Assembly (NCBI RefSeq): GCF_050483325.1
Contig: NZ_JBCMYF010000029.1
Coordinates: 1 to 64,000, forward strand
Direction of reading: 5' to 3'
Source: Bacillus_P idriensis_A
GTDB lineage: Bacteria > Bacillota > Bacilli > Bacillales > Bacillaceae
Length of the DNA stretch: 64,000 bases
How positions within the stretch are numbered: position 1 is the first letter of the stretch; every line of letters begins with the position of its first letter. A program made the position numbers and the translations under genes. Positions 25,221 to 33,401 of this stretch are shown here, one piece after another. The notes beneath the pieces are model-generated. The model saw nothing but the letters and a program-made list of their open reading frames with translations. It did not search any database and was not told where the DNA came from.

Positions 25221-25757
25221 ATGAACAGGATTATGGTGATGGGAGTCTCCGCAGGAGCAGGGAAGTCCACGTTTGCAAGAAAATTAGGCGAACTGTTAAA
25301 TATAAACGTTCATCATCTTGATGTTTTATACTGGAAACCAAATTGGGTAGAAGCTACGCTAGAAGAATTTGCAGCTGATCAGCAGAAAATTGCTGCCCAA
25401 AATCAATGGATTATAGAAGGCAATTATCAAAATACCTATGACATCAGGGTTCAGAATGCAGATACGATCATTTATCTGGAACTTCCATTAATGATCTGTT
25501 TATATCGTGTTTTTAAGCGCTGGATCCTAAATGTTGGTAGGACCAGGCCTGATATGGGGAAGGATTGCAAGGAAAAGTTAGACTGGGCTTTTATTAAGTT
25601 CATCTTTACGACTTATTATCCACGAAAGAAAAAAATGAAAGAAAGATTACAAGCATTCAAAGGAACGGGTTCTGAAAAAAAGGTCATTGTTTTAAACAAT
25701 AAGAAAGAGATCCGCTCTTATCTTGAAACTTTATCTCTAAGAGGGAGGGAAAGTTGA
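25221..25757 (+). CDS. P-loop NTPase, DNA-topology-modulation / adenylate-kinase-like (FlaR-type)
   Basis: The 178-residue protein opens with a P-loop GVSAGAGKS (residues 8-16). It has HLDVLYWKPNWVEATLEEF (about 32-50) and WIIEGNY (about 63-69), the pattern of small kinase-like proteins annotated as topology modulation or FlaR. It probably phosphorylates an unidentified small substrate. GGAAGGAGAT precedes the ATG. The stop overlaps the next gene by 4 bp, so it is cotranscribed with a GNAT enzyme. Confidence 0.85.
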   Translation: MNRIMVMGVSAGAGKSTFARKLGELLNINVHHLDVLYWKPNWVEATLEEFAADQQKIAAQNQWIIEGNYQNTYDIRVQNADTIIYLELPLMICLYRVFKRWILNVGRTRPDMGKDCKEKLDWAFIKFIFTTYYPRKKKMKERLQAFKGTGSEKKVIVLNNKKEIRSYLETLSLRGRES

Positions 25758-26311
25758 TGGAGAAGGAATTTCCAGCAATCGAAACCAAAAGATTAACTTT
25801 AAGAAAAGTAACCGCAAATGACGCTCAAGATATGTTCTCATATTTATCCGATCAGGATGTCGTCAAACATATGGGGCTCGAACCTTGCCGGACAGTCAAT
25901 GATGCAATGGATGAGATTAAGTGGTATCAATCCATTTACAAAGGTGGTACTGGAATTAGATGGGGAATTACACTAAAAGATGTTGATAAGGTGATAGGCA
26001 GCTGTGGTTTTTTAAATATGTCAGCTAAACATTACCGGGCTGAAATCGGCTTTGAACTAAGCAAGGATTACTGGGGAAAAGGAATAGCCGGTGAAGCACT
26101 GGAAGCTGTCGTGAAGTATGGCTATGATCACCTTCAATTAGAAAGAATTGAAGCTCTAATTGAACCTGCTAATTTTCCATCACAAAAAGTAGTAGAAAAA
26201 CAAGGCTTTAGAAGAGAAGGTTTACTGAGGCATTATGAATTTACTTGCGGCAAATTTGATGATTTATATATGTATTCATTGATAAAAGGAGATATTAAGC
26301 TTAATTATTAG
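25754..26311 (+). CDS. GNAT-family N-acetyltransferase (RimJ/RimL type)
   Basis: The 185-residue protein has the RimJ/RimL pattern. ETKRLTLRKVTANDAQDMFSYLSD opens it, AEIGFELSKDYWGKGIAGEALEAVV (about 96-120) holds the acetyl-CoA loop, and NFPSQKVVEKQGFRREGLLRHY closes it. Two adjacent ATG codons overlap the upstream stop, so it is coupled to the P-loop gene. AGGGAGGG precedes. The substrate is unknown. Confidence 0.9.
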   Translation: MMEKEFPAIETKRLTLRKVTANDAQDMFSYLSDQDVVKHMGLEPCRTVNDAMDEIKWYQSIYKGGTGIRWGITLKDVDKVIGSCGFLNMSAKHYRAEIGFELSKDYWGKGIAGEALEAVVKYGYDHLQLERIEALIEPANFPSQKVVEKQGFRREGLLRHYEFTCGKFDDLYMYSLIKGDIKLNY

Positions 26312-26352
26312 GGCTGGAAAAACATCCCTCTTTTAATAAGGTTGAGAAAATA

Positions 26353-26402
26353 AAAAAAGGAACTGACATGTATGTTTATCTCTCCCAGTCAGTCCCTTTT
26401 CT
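26353..26402. terminator. Hairpin between convergent genes
   Basis: AAAAAGGAACTGAC pairs with GTCAGTCCCTTTT across a loop of about 17 nt, T-rich on both sides. It lies between the plus-strand GNAT and the minus-strand oxidoreductase. Confidence 0.75.
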
Positions 26403-26479
26403 AGAGATTCATATACGAATTCATAATAATCTTTTTGCTGAGGCTTTTTAGGGATTAGAACTTGGAACGTTGCTCAGAA

Positions 26480-27400
26480 TTACCTGGTATGGTTTAAAGT
26501 AATTACAACATTGCCCTTCTTATGGCCATTTTCTACATATCTGTGAGCTTCAGGGACTTGTTCCAGAGGGTAATGCCGGTCAATGACGGGCTGTATTTTC
26601 CCTGACTCAATAAGCTCTTTGAGGAAAAGTAAATCCTCAATACGTTCCTTTGCTATCCCTTGCCCTAATACAGAGACGTATATTCCATTCGGTGTGAGTG
26701 CTTTTTTGCAATTTGCTTTAGAATTTTTTCCGACTGCATCAAAGATCAGATCATATAGCTCTTCTCGCTCTGTAAAATCCTCTTTAGTGTAATCAATTAC
26801 CTTATCGGCTCCCAGTGATTTCACCAGTTCTAAATTTGAGGTACTGCATACTCCGGTTACGATTGCACCAAAGGACTTGGCCAGTTGAACTGCGGAAGTT
26901 CCTACTGCGCCAGACGCTCCAAAGATCAGTACGTTGTGGCCGGCTTGAATCTTTCCTTTTCTAAGAAAATGCAAGGCGGAAGTTCCTCCAAAAAGAACGG
27001 CAGCCGCTTCCTCAAAGCTCAAATTTGCAGGCTTTATTGCCACCGGCCCATCTTCGGGCAGACATGCATATTCCGCATAACCGCCGAAGTTCATCCCAGT
27101 CATGGCAAAAACCTGGTCACCTTCTTTAAATCTTTTAACATGTCTTCCTATTGAAACAATTTCTCCCGCTAATTCTACCCCTAAAATAGGTTTTCTTGGT
27201 TTTCTGATGCCTAAATATAATCGCATGGGCACCCAGTACAAAATAGGGCTTTCGAATTTTCGCACTCTGCAGTCTCCCGACGTTACAGTTGTAGCATGAA
27301 CCTTTACTAATATCTCGTTGTCCTTGGGGGTAGGTTTTGTAACATCTTGAAGCTGAAGAACCTCGGGTGATCCGTATTGTGTGCATACAATTGCTCTCAT
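26480..27400 (-). CDS. Zinc-independent MDR oxidoreductase (quinone-oxidoreductase type)
   Basis: The 306-residue protein is a medium-chain dehydrogenase/reductase. The catalytic GroES-like domain (about 1-120) includes VELAGEIVSIGRHVKRFKEGDQVFA. The Rossmann domain begins with the glycine motif GASGAVGTSAVQLAKSFGA (about 156-174). The structural four-cysteine zinc lobe is absent, placing it with NADPH:quinone reductase-like enzymes. It would reduce quinones or enones using NAD(P)H. GGAGG precedes the ATG. A single gene. Confidence 0.92.
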   Translation of the reverse strand: MRAIVCTQYGSPEVLQLQDVTKPTPKDNEILVKVHATTVTSGDCRVRKFESPILYWVPMRLYLGIRKPRKPILGVELAGEIVSIGRHVKRFKEGDQVFAMTGMNFGGYAEYACLPEDGPVAIKPANLSFEEAAAVLFGGTSALHFLRKGKIQAGHNVLIFGASGAVGTSAVQLAKSFGAIVTGVCSTSNLELVKSLGADKVIDYTKEDFTEREELYDLIFDAVGKNSKANCKKALTPNGIYVSVLGQGIAKERIEDLLFLKELIESGKIQPVIDRHYPLEQVPEAHRYVENGHKKGNVVITLNHTR

Positions 27401-27594
27401 AGGTTTCCTCCATCAATTCCTTGATCTGTCCATTTTAAGCTTATGAAATACGGAACATAAACATGTCTCGTACTTGTAAACATCTAGTGTTAAAATTCCA
27501 GGATTATTCACCCCCACACTAGTAACTTCGGTCGTGAGCTGTGCAAACGTATAGGTATAATAAAATTAAAGAATTGGTCTTGGACAATTATTAA
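27401..27594. other. Upstream region of the quinone oxidoreductase, no gene seen
   Basis: No coding frame or clear regulatory palindrome is visible here. Confidence 0.5.
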
Positions 27595-27850
27595 GTAGAA
27601 ACTGGAAATTTGAACCAAGCTTTTGAACAATCAATGAATGAAATTGGTGTTTTTTTTCATAAGGCAGAATATCGGATGTTAAAATGGAAATAACAGTTAT
27701 TCTGTTAAAAGGCATGATAGAAGAATAAGGGTTAATATCGAAGTGCAGTGAAATAGTAAATCTCGAGGGGGAAAACGTTACTTTCGCGAAGATTAGAGCA
27801 GCTGGAGATCCATATAGCTTAGATTTTAGAATTGAGATTGGTGTGACTTA
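27595..27850 (+). pseudogene. Decayed coding DNA of unknown origin
   Basis: Two open stretches look protein-like but lack starts. 27595-27693 contains NLNQAFEQSMNEIGVFF; 27728-27850 contains NLEGENVTFAKIRAAGDPY and ends IEIGVT. Stops and shifts lie between them. They may be pieces of one broken gene; I cannot name the family. Confidence 0.3.
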
Positions 27851-27948
27851 AGCATACCCACCCAGATTTTTTGGAATAGGAAATAGTAAACTCAAGTAAA
27901 GCAGAAAACACATAATTGCCCACAATACAAAACGAGGACAAAAAAAAG

Positions 27949-28104
27949 ATGAAAATGAATAAAAGCAGCCGTAAGAAGAACTCCTTTAGAAATATATGCA
28001 GGGAGTTTAGAGATGAAATTTTATTTGAATTAGTATGGAGCATCTTATCGTTTATTCCAAGAATGATGTTTCGCATAATAAAAAGCATTTTTAGTCACTT
28101 TTAA
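27949..28104 (+). CDS. Small basic/hydrophobic protein of 51 residues
   Basis: ATG 27949 opens 51 codons: a Lys/Arg/Ser-rich start, FRDEILFELVWSILSFIP, then RMMFRIIKSIFSHF. A basic N-terminus followed by an amphipathic hydrophobic C-terminus is typical of small Bacillus membrane-associated proteins. The ribosome binding site (GAGGA) is about 11 nt away and only fair. Function unknown. Confidence 0.5.
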   Translation: MKMNKSSRKKNSFRNICREFRDEILFELVWSILSFIPRMMFRIIKSIFSHF

Positions 28105-28160
28105 ACAATTGATGGCTTTGCCTGCTAAGGGCAGGATAGTTTAGAGAGTGGAGATTAAAT

Positions 28161-28454
28161 ATAAATCAATTTTATTTTTCTTTAAAAAAAGCGGGTCTGA
28201 TATTTAAGGGGCATGCAGAACAAGGAGAGGTTGATTTTATTCATCTTGAAACGGATGAGAATGGAATCACACATTCAGTGGATGTGAATACATTTGAAAC
28301 GCTCTTCGGGGATGTAGAAGGAAATCAAAGCTATGAAACCTTGTCGGGATCTCATACTTTTATATTGGGAGATATGGAGTACACTATGACAGCAGAGAAA
28401 ATGGGTTATCAAAAGTATTTCGATAAATGGAAAGAGCAAGGATTGATTAACTAA
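28161..28454 (+). CDS. 97-codon gene with ATA at the start position
   Basis: An unbroken frame of 97 codons has a protein-like sequence: NQFYFSLKKAGLIFKGHAEQ at the start, then GEVDFIHLETDENGITHSVD, and KYFDKWKEQGLIN at the end. GAGTGGAG (28146-28153) lies 7 nt before an ATA codon exactly where ATG would be expected; the next ATG is more than 70 codons in. Either ATA is used as a weak start or ATG mutated to ATA and silenced the gene. A terminator follows 68 bp downstream. The family is not recognised. The reading frame is clear; expression is doubtful. Confidence 0.6.
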   Translation: MNQFYFSLKKAGLIFKGHAEQGEVDFIHLETDENGITHSVDVNTFETLFGDVEGNQSYETLSGSHTFILGDMEYTMTAEKMGYQKYFDKWKEQGLIN

Positions 28455-28521
28455 TATGTGCTGAGCCATTTTAAGGCGGAGGCGATATTGTGGCGTCAGC
28501 AGAATAACCATCTTTATTATT

Positions 28522-28551
28522 GGCTCGGAGTATAAACTCTGAGCCCTTTTT
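28522..28551 (+). terminator. Intrinsic terminator
   Basis: GGCTCGGAGT (28522-28531) pairs with ACTCTGAGCC (28536-28545) with one mismatch, followed by TTTTTA. It ends the 28161-28454 gene. Confidence 0.8.
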
Positions 28552-28672
28552 AGGATTTGATTTATGATCAATCTGCAAGGCAATATACACAATAATTTGC
28601 AGCTTCATTATGAATCTACGTGCGGCAAATCTTAATTATTCTAATGTGGGCTAAAAGGCTTGTGAAAATGAT

Positions 28673-28716
28673 AAGGGGACTGGCATGGAAGTGTATTACC
28701 TTCTAGTCAGCCCTTG
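28673..28716 (-). terminator. Hairpin after the 45-residue minus-strand gene
   Basis: AAGGGGACTGGC (28673-28684) pairs imperfectly with GTCAGCCCTT (28706-28715), with a moderately T-rich minus-strand flank. Confidence 0.5.
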
Positions 28717-28725
28717 TTTTAGTGA

Positions 28726-28863
28726 TTAATATTCAATTTCATCGTAATCTTTTGGCTGAGGTACTGGCTGCCCATTTTCGATTTTGGTGATATCATTCAC
28801 TGTTTCAAGTTCTTCCTGAGGCTCTTCAGTATGCTGCTTATCTTGTTTATTTTCTTTTTTCAT
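28726..28863 (-). CDS. Small acidic protein of 45 residues
   Basis: The minus strand shows AAAGGAG about 9 nt before an ATG, then 45 codons beginning MKKENKQDKQHTEEPQEELE and ending PKDYDEIEY. The protein is highly charged and probably disordered, with no hydrophobic segment. The ribosome binding site and following hairpin support a real gene. Its function is unknown. Confidence 0.65.
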   Translation of the reverse strand: MKKENKQDKQHTEEPQEELETVNDITKIENGQPVPQPKDYDEIEY

Positions 28864-29035
28864 GATGGTTTACTCCTTTCATATAGAATCAACAATCTTT
28901 ATTTAAGCTTTCCATGCCTTTAAAGAAAATACATCCAATTAGAAACAGGTTTGGTTATGAGGTGCAAAACATTAAAACTGCATATTAAATCACGCATTGT
29001 TTAACACACTAAATAGCAGCATATTGGTATGATCA

Positions 29036-29091
29036 AAAATAGAGCCGCCTACCCTTGCAAATCTTATTTGCAGGTTAGGCGGCTCTATTTT
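29036..29091 (-). terminator. Intrinsic terminator of the MerR gene
   Basis: AAAATAGAGCCGCCTA (29036-29051) pairs with TAGGCGGCTCTATTTT (29076-29091). A very strong stem that overlaps the MerR stop codon. Confidence 0.9.
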
Positions 29092-29500
29092 AATTAAACT
29101 GGCCAATTGCGTTGTTTTTATGAATATCTTCCGTTCCGGCCTCTAAGGCAGTCTTATAATAATTGCATTTGTGATTTATGATCTCCATAGTCTTGTTCAA
29201 TTCTTCCAATTGTGCTTCTACAGCAGCTTTACGTTCTAAAAACATGTCATATCTTTGTTGCAGGCTGGAATCCCCATCAGTACACCAATCAATAAAATGT
29301 TTAATTTCTTTAATAGGCATCCCGGTGGATTTAAGGCATTCAATAATTTTTAGAGCTCCGATATCGGATTCTTTAAACAGTCTAGTTCCGTTAGGTGTAC
29401 GCTCTACAAAAGGCAAAAGTCCCTCCTTGTCGTAGTAACGTAAGGTATATGTGGTAAGGTTTAATTCTTTTGCCGCTTCACTAATAGAATATTTGTTCAT
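29090..29500 (-). CDS. MerR-family transcriptional regulator
   Basis: The product of 136 residues starts at ATG 29500, with AGGAGTG upstream. It has the winged helix-turn-helix YSISEAAKELNLTTYTLRYYDKEGLLPF at its N-terminus, FKESDIGALKIIECLKSTGMPIKEIKHFI, and a dimerising coiled coil (about 80-120). The ligand tail is short, with one cysteine in the IDWCTDG segment and one in the coiled coil (NHKCNYY). This is the layout of small MerR regulators of aldehyde or drug stress. MerR proteins bend promoters with 19-bp spacers; such promoters with matching palindromes lie before the divergent MFS gene and before the alcohol dehydrogenase at 56783. Confidence 0.93.
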   Translation of the reverse strand: MNKYSISEAAKELNLTTYTLRYYDKEGLLPFVERTPNGTRLFKESDIGALKIIECLKSTGMPIKEIKHFIDWCTDGDSSLQQRYDMFLERKAAVEAQLEELNKTMEIINHKCNYYKTALEAGTEDIHKNNAIGQFN

Positions 29501-29532
29501 TGTGTCACTCCTATTCTTAGCAATTATAGACT

Positions 29533-29587
29533 TAGAGTTAACTCTATGACGCGAATGAATTTTATCATGGTTATTGCTGAGTGTCAA
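29533..29587 (-). promoter_or_regulatory. Promoter and operator of the MerR gene
   Basis: On the minus strand TTGACA (29582-29587), a 17-bp spacer and TAAAAT (29559-29564) form a sigma-A-type promoter. The perfect palindrome TAGAGTTAACTCTA (29533-29546) lies just downstream, around the expected start of transcription, so MerR could block its own promoter. Confidence 0.75.
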
Positions 29588-29692
29588 AATCACCTTAATA
29601 AAAGGAGATATAGCTATATAAATGTACTGCGATCTTATATGACTAGTTCATTTATCACCTGAACGAATGAGAAAAAAATACAAATAAACCAC

Positions 29693-29723
29693 TTGACTTA
29701 GAGTTAACTATAAGGATTAACAT
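29693..29723 (+). promoter_or_regulatory. MerR-type promoter of the MFS gene
   Basis: TTGACT (29693-29698) and TAACAT (29718-29723) are separated by exactly 19 bp. The spacer holds TAGAGTTAACTATA (29699-29712), one base different from the palindrome at the MerR gene. Lengthened spacers with a central dyad are the hallmark of MerR activation. Confidence 0.8.
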
Positions 29724-29801
29724 TGCTTTGCAAGAAGAAAGATGCCTTTAGCAGCGGTCCCCGTGTCAAACAAAATAGAATGCCAAAGGAGCTGTAAGTA
29801 A

Positions 29802-31022
29802 ATGGAATATAAAACCAATAACCATTCTTTTAGAACTGCCCTGCTGTTAGCAGCATTTTCAGCTCTTGGGCCATTTACCGTTGATATGTATCTTTCATCG
29901 CTGCCACAAATGATGAATGATTTTAATACAACAGCATCTTTAATACAAGCGAGCCTGACTGCAAGCTTGTTAGGGTTAGGTCTTGGTCAGCTCGTTGCAG
30001 GTCCTTTAAGCGATGTACATGGCAGACGTAAGCCTTTGCTGATTTCGATGCTGCTCTATTTTCTCATATCTATAGCATGTGCGTTTTCGCCAAACATCGG
30101 TATGTTTGTTGCTTTGCGCTTCATTCAAGGATTTGTCGCTTCTGCAGGGCTTGTTATTTCACGTGCGATTGTTCGTGATCGCTTCAGTGGAGTAGAAATG
30201 GTCAAATTTATGGCCCTGCTGACGATGATTAGTAATGTCGCTCCATTGATTTCCCCTACGGCTGGAAGTGCAGTGACTACGTTCACTACATGGAATGGCG
30301 TGTTTGTTTTTCTCGGTTTTTTAGGGCTTATTTTAACAGGCATAACCACATGGGGAATAAAAGAAAGCCTGCCTGCTGAGAAGCGAGTTCCCGGGAATTT
30401 CGGGGAAGTAGTAAGAAACTATGGTTCCCTGCTTCGAGATCGGAGCTTTATGGGGTATGCGCTTGTCAATGGAATATTGTTCTCTGGTGTGTTCGCCTAT
30501 GTTGCCGGCACTCCATTTATTTATCAAAATATGTATGGAATATCGCCTCAACTATTTTCGGTTCTTTTTGCATTAAATGGTCTTGGAATTATCCTGGGAT
30601 CACAGCTTGTCAAACGACTAGCCGGGCGAATGGACGAACACAGTATTTTTCGGATCGGACTAATTTTAGCTTTTATCACTACCGCTGCCATCTTAATTGT
30701 CGTGCTCGTTCACGGACCTTTCGCTGCTTTGTTCCTTGCAATTTTCTTATTCGCAGCAGCCATTGGAATGATCGGACCAGTTTCATTTACACTTGCTATG
30801 GAATCACAAGGGCATATTGCCGGGAGTGCGGCTGCCGTATTGGGCACTCTTCAATTTGCATTAGGGGCCGTCACTTCTCCTTTAGTAGGCATCGCAGGAG
30901 AAAATTCTGCTGTTCCATTTGGAATAACAATTTTTATGACAAGTGTACTTGCTGTTGTCTCATACTTAACCTTGCTTAGAAGGTCATCAATAGCTTCACA
31001 ATACGATGAAAAGGTTATTTAA
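29802..31022 (+). CDS. MFS multidrug efflux transporter (Bcr/CflA family)
   Basis: The 406-residue protein has twelve predicted helices. It has the Bcr/CflA opening ALGPFTVDMYLSSLPQM (about 21-37), the MFS loop motif GPLSDVHGRRKPLL (about 67-80) and RFIQGFVASAGLVISRAIVRD in helices 4-5. Members expel drugs or small toxic compounds by proton antiport. It is behind a MerR-type promoter divergent from the MerR gene, so its expression is probably induced by that regulator's ligand. Followed by the stub of an aldo/keto reductase start. Confidence 0.93.
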   Translation: MEYKTNNHSFRTALLLAAFSALGPFTVDMYLSSLPQMMNDFNTTASLIQASLTASLLGLGLGQLVAGPLSDVHGRRKPLLISMLLYFLISIACAFSPNIGMFVALRFIQGFVASAGLVISRAIVRDRFSGVEMVKFMALLTMISNVAPLISPTAGSAVTTFTTWNGVFVFLGFLGLILTGITTWGIKESLPAEKRVPGNFGEVVRNYGSLLRDRSFMGYALVNGILFSGVFAYVAGTPFIYQNMYGISPQLFSVLFALNGLGIILGSQLVKRLAGRMDEHSIFRIGLILAFITTAAILIVVLVHGPFAALFLAIFLFAAAIGMIGPVSFTLAMESQGHIAGSAAAVLGTLQFALGAVTSPLVGIAGENSAVPFGITIFMTSVLAVVSYLTLLRRSSIASQYDEKVI

Positions 31023-31044
31023 CAAAAAAATAGGAGGATCTAAT

Positions 31045-31086
31045 ATGAAGACAGCTACACTAAACAATTGTGTTTTAGCAAAATGA
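31045..31086 (+). pseudogene. 5' stub of an aldo/keto reductase-like gene
   Basis: A perfect AGGAGG (about 31032-31037) precedes ATG and 13 codons, MKTATLNNCVLAK. The first eight residues match the usual beginning of Bacillus aldo/keto reductases (MKT.TLNNG...), after which the sequence is lost. It sits 22 bp after the MFS gene, so an MFS-reductase operon probably lost its second gene by deletion. Confidence 0.5.
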
Positions 31087-31131
31087 AGAAAACCAGCACC
31101 CGCCACCATAATAAATCCCACATGTTTTACG

Positions 31132-31851
31132 TCATATCGACTCACCTAAATCAGCTATAAATGTCTCACTCAATTCACTTCTGATCCGTGTAATGTGCTC
31201 TTCGACAAGGATTCTGGCCTGAGCCGCATTTCCGGAAGCGATGGCAAGATAGATTTCTTTATGCTCATCAAGTGTATCTTGAGCGCGGGCTGGATCAGCG
31301 AGTCGGTGGCGCCGGGTTGTGCGGATGGTATCTTCCATGTGCTCAGTCATGGAGTGAATCAGTTTAATAAATAAAGTATTGTGTGTAGCATTTACAATAG
31401 CCAGGTGAAAGTGAAGGTCTGATTCCAGTCCTGATTCTACATCATTTTTTGAAGCCGCCATTTGTTCGAGCGCTTTACGCATTTTTTCTAAGTCTGATGA
31501 TGTCGATCTTTGCGCAGCCAAAAAAGCAGATTCTGCTTCGAGTGCCCGGCGAAGCTCGAGCATTTCATAGACCAGATGATTTTCAGCTTTAGTGATGACA
31601 GAAGATAATTCCTCTGTCGAAAGGGAAAATTCTGTTGATTTGATATAGCTTCCGCCGCCTCTGCGAATGTCGATTGCTCCCCGCAGCTCAAGCATGCGCA
31701 AAGCTTCTCTGATCGATGTCCGGCTTACGTTGAACCTGCTTGCCAGTTCACGCTCAGACGGCAGCTTATCACCTGGATTTAAATCACCGTTCAAAAAATA
31801 TTCTCTGAGCTGATCTACAATCATTTCGTAAGTTCGTTTAATTGGTTTCAA
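31132..31851 (-). CDS. GntR-family regulator with FCD domain (LutR/GlcC/LldR-like)
   Basis: The 239-residue protein has a GntR winged helix (DKLPSERELASRFNVSRTSIREALRMLELRG, about 28-58) and an FCD all-helical ligand domain. The metal-binding set DLHFHLAIVNATHN (about 147-160) and later HMEDTIRTTRRH and HKEIYLAI segments supply Asp and His ligands. FCD regulators sense small organic acids such as lactate, glycolate or gluconate. The start is TTG 31851 with AAGGAG upstream. It is divergent from a GlcD-type oxidase and transporter, with two TGGT-N3-ACCA operators between, so it most likely represses that operon. Confidence 0.92.
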   Translation of the reverse strand: MKPIKRTYEMIVDQLREYFLNGDLNPGDKLPSERELASRFNVSRTSIREALRMLELRGAIDIRRGGGSYIKSTEFSLSTEELSSVITKAENHLVYEMLELRRALEAESAFLAAQRSTSSDLEKMRKALEQMAASKNDVESGLESDLHFHLAIVNATHNTLFIKLIHSMTEHMEDTIRTTRRHRLADPARAQDTLDEHKEIYLAIASGNAAQARILVEEHITRIRSELSETFIADLGESI

Positions 31852-31898
31852 TGAACCTTCACTCCTTAAAGAGTTGTTGTATTTTTCAGATAATTAAG

Positions 31899-31941
31899 TA
31901 TAATGGAAAGTGGTTAGACCAATTCGATATTGGTAGTACCT
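31899..31941 (+). promoter_or_regulatory. Promoter with paired FCD-regulator operators
   Basis: TATAAT (31899-31904) is a perfect -10 box, with TTGTAT 16 bp upstream. Directly downstream are TGGTTAGACCA (31911-31921) and TGGTAGTACCT (31931-31941), both fitting the TNGTNNNACNA operator of FadR/LldR-type regulators and spaced by 20 bp, two helical turns. Confidence 0.75.
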
Positions 31942-32006
31942 ATTTCATCATTATAAACGATTTATTGCAACCGATTACATATTTAATTTTTGAGGGAGAG
32001 AGCGAA

Positions 32007-33397
32007 ATGAATGTAGAGATGGCAAATCTGGCAGAAGCCTTAAAACAAATCCTTCCTGAAAGTCAGGTCTCGATTAATCCGACAGTGAGGGAGCAGCACA
32101 GCAAAGATGAATCGTATCACACACCAAGTCTCCCTGATCTGGTAGTTTTTCCTGAAACGACTGAGCAGGTAAGCGAGATTATTAAACTAGCGAATACCTA
32201 TCAAGTGCCCGTTGTGCCGTTTGGACTTGGCTCAAGTTTGGAAGGGCATGTGATTCCGTATGATTTGGGGATTACGATCGATTTTTCTCTTATGAATAAA
32301 ATTCTTGAAGTAAGAGAGCAAGATTTCCTTGTTAGAGTCCAGCCTGGCGTTCGCGCTCACAATTAAATAAGGAACTGAAAAAATATGGCCTGTTTTTCTC
32401 CGTTGATCCGGGTGCTGATGCAACTCTTGGAGGGATGGCTGCGACGAATGCGAGCGGGACAACTTCAGTCCGCTATGGTGTCATGCGGGATCAAGTGAGA
32501 GATCTGGAAACGGTTCTTGCTGACGGAACGATCATTCACACAGGAAACTTGGCTGAAAAATCTTCTTCAGGCTATCATTTGAATGGGATATTCGTAGGGT
32601 CAGAGGGAACGCTTGGCTGTTTTACGGAGCTTACCCTTAAGGTTTACGGCATTCCTGAGCACGTTATGGCGGCAAGAGCCTCTTTTCCAACAGTCAATGA
32701 TGCTGTTCAGGCGGTGGTCTCTATCTTGCAGGCCGGAATCCCGATCGCAAGAGTAGAGCTGGTTGATGAGCCATCCATGAAGCAGGCTAATCTGTACAGT
32801 GAAACAGACTATCTGGAAAAACCGACTCTCTTCCTGGAATTCCATGGTAATGAAGCTGGACTTAGACAGGACGTTGAGTTCACGAAAGACCTTGTAGCCG
32901 ATCTGCATTGTGAACTCATTGAATTTGAAACGGATAATGCAGCGAGAAATAAGCTGTGGGAAGCAAGACACCATCTGGCCTATGCGTATGTTCATGGATT
33001 TCCCGGGAAAAAGCTGATGGTGACAGATGTCTGTCTGCCTATTTCTGAGCTTGCTGGGGCGATCCGAACTGCAAGGAAAACCATTGATGAGCTCGGCCTT
33101 GACGGGGGGATTGTCGGACACGTCGGCGATGGGAACTTTCATGTTCTTTTAATGCTTGATACAACTGATCCCCTTGAAGTAAGCAAAGCGGATCAACTAA
33201 ATGAAACCATTGTGCTTTATGCGCTTGAACGCGGAGGAACATGTACGGGCGAGCATGGAGTCGGAATAGGGAAAATGAAATATCAGGAAAAAGAGCATGG
33301 GGAAGCGCTGCGTGTCATGGAAAAGATCAAGCAGGCTCTAGATCCTCAAAATATCCTGAACCCAAATAAAATTGTCCGCATAAAAGGGGAGGGCTGA
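32007..33397 (+). pseudogene. FAD-linked 2-hydroxyacid oxidase (GlcD / D-lactate dehydrogenase type), frameshifted
   Basis: Together the two frames encode a full FAD_binding_4 plus FAD-oxidase_C enzyme of about 463 residues, which would oxidise glycolate or D-lactate. The N-terminal part (32007-32366) has VPVVPFGLGSSLEGHVIPYD, and the second (open from about 32353) has SVDPGADATLGGMAATNASG and ends with the CTGEHGVGIGKMKYQ signature and LDPQNILNPNKI. A one-base deletion near 32350, where GVTRSQLNKEL is expected, shifts the frame. The rest is undamaged, so it is recent or a sequencing error. It is followed 5 bp later by a transporter gene. Confidence 0.88.
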
Positions 33398-33401
33398 TCC
33401 T

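Noticed and set aside
27819..28088. 89-codon minus-strand frame
   Set aside because: Antisense to the better supported 51-residue small protein; no ribosome binding site.
28275..28592. 105-codon minus-strand frame
   Set aside because: Antisense to the 97-codon gene at 28161-28454 and passes through its terminator.
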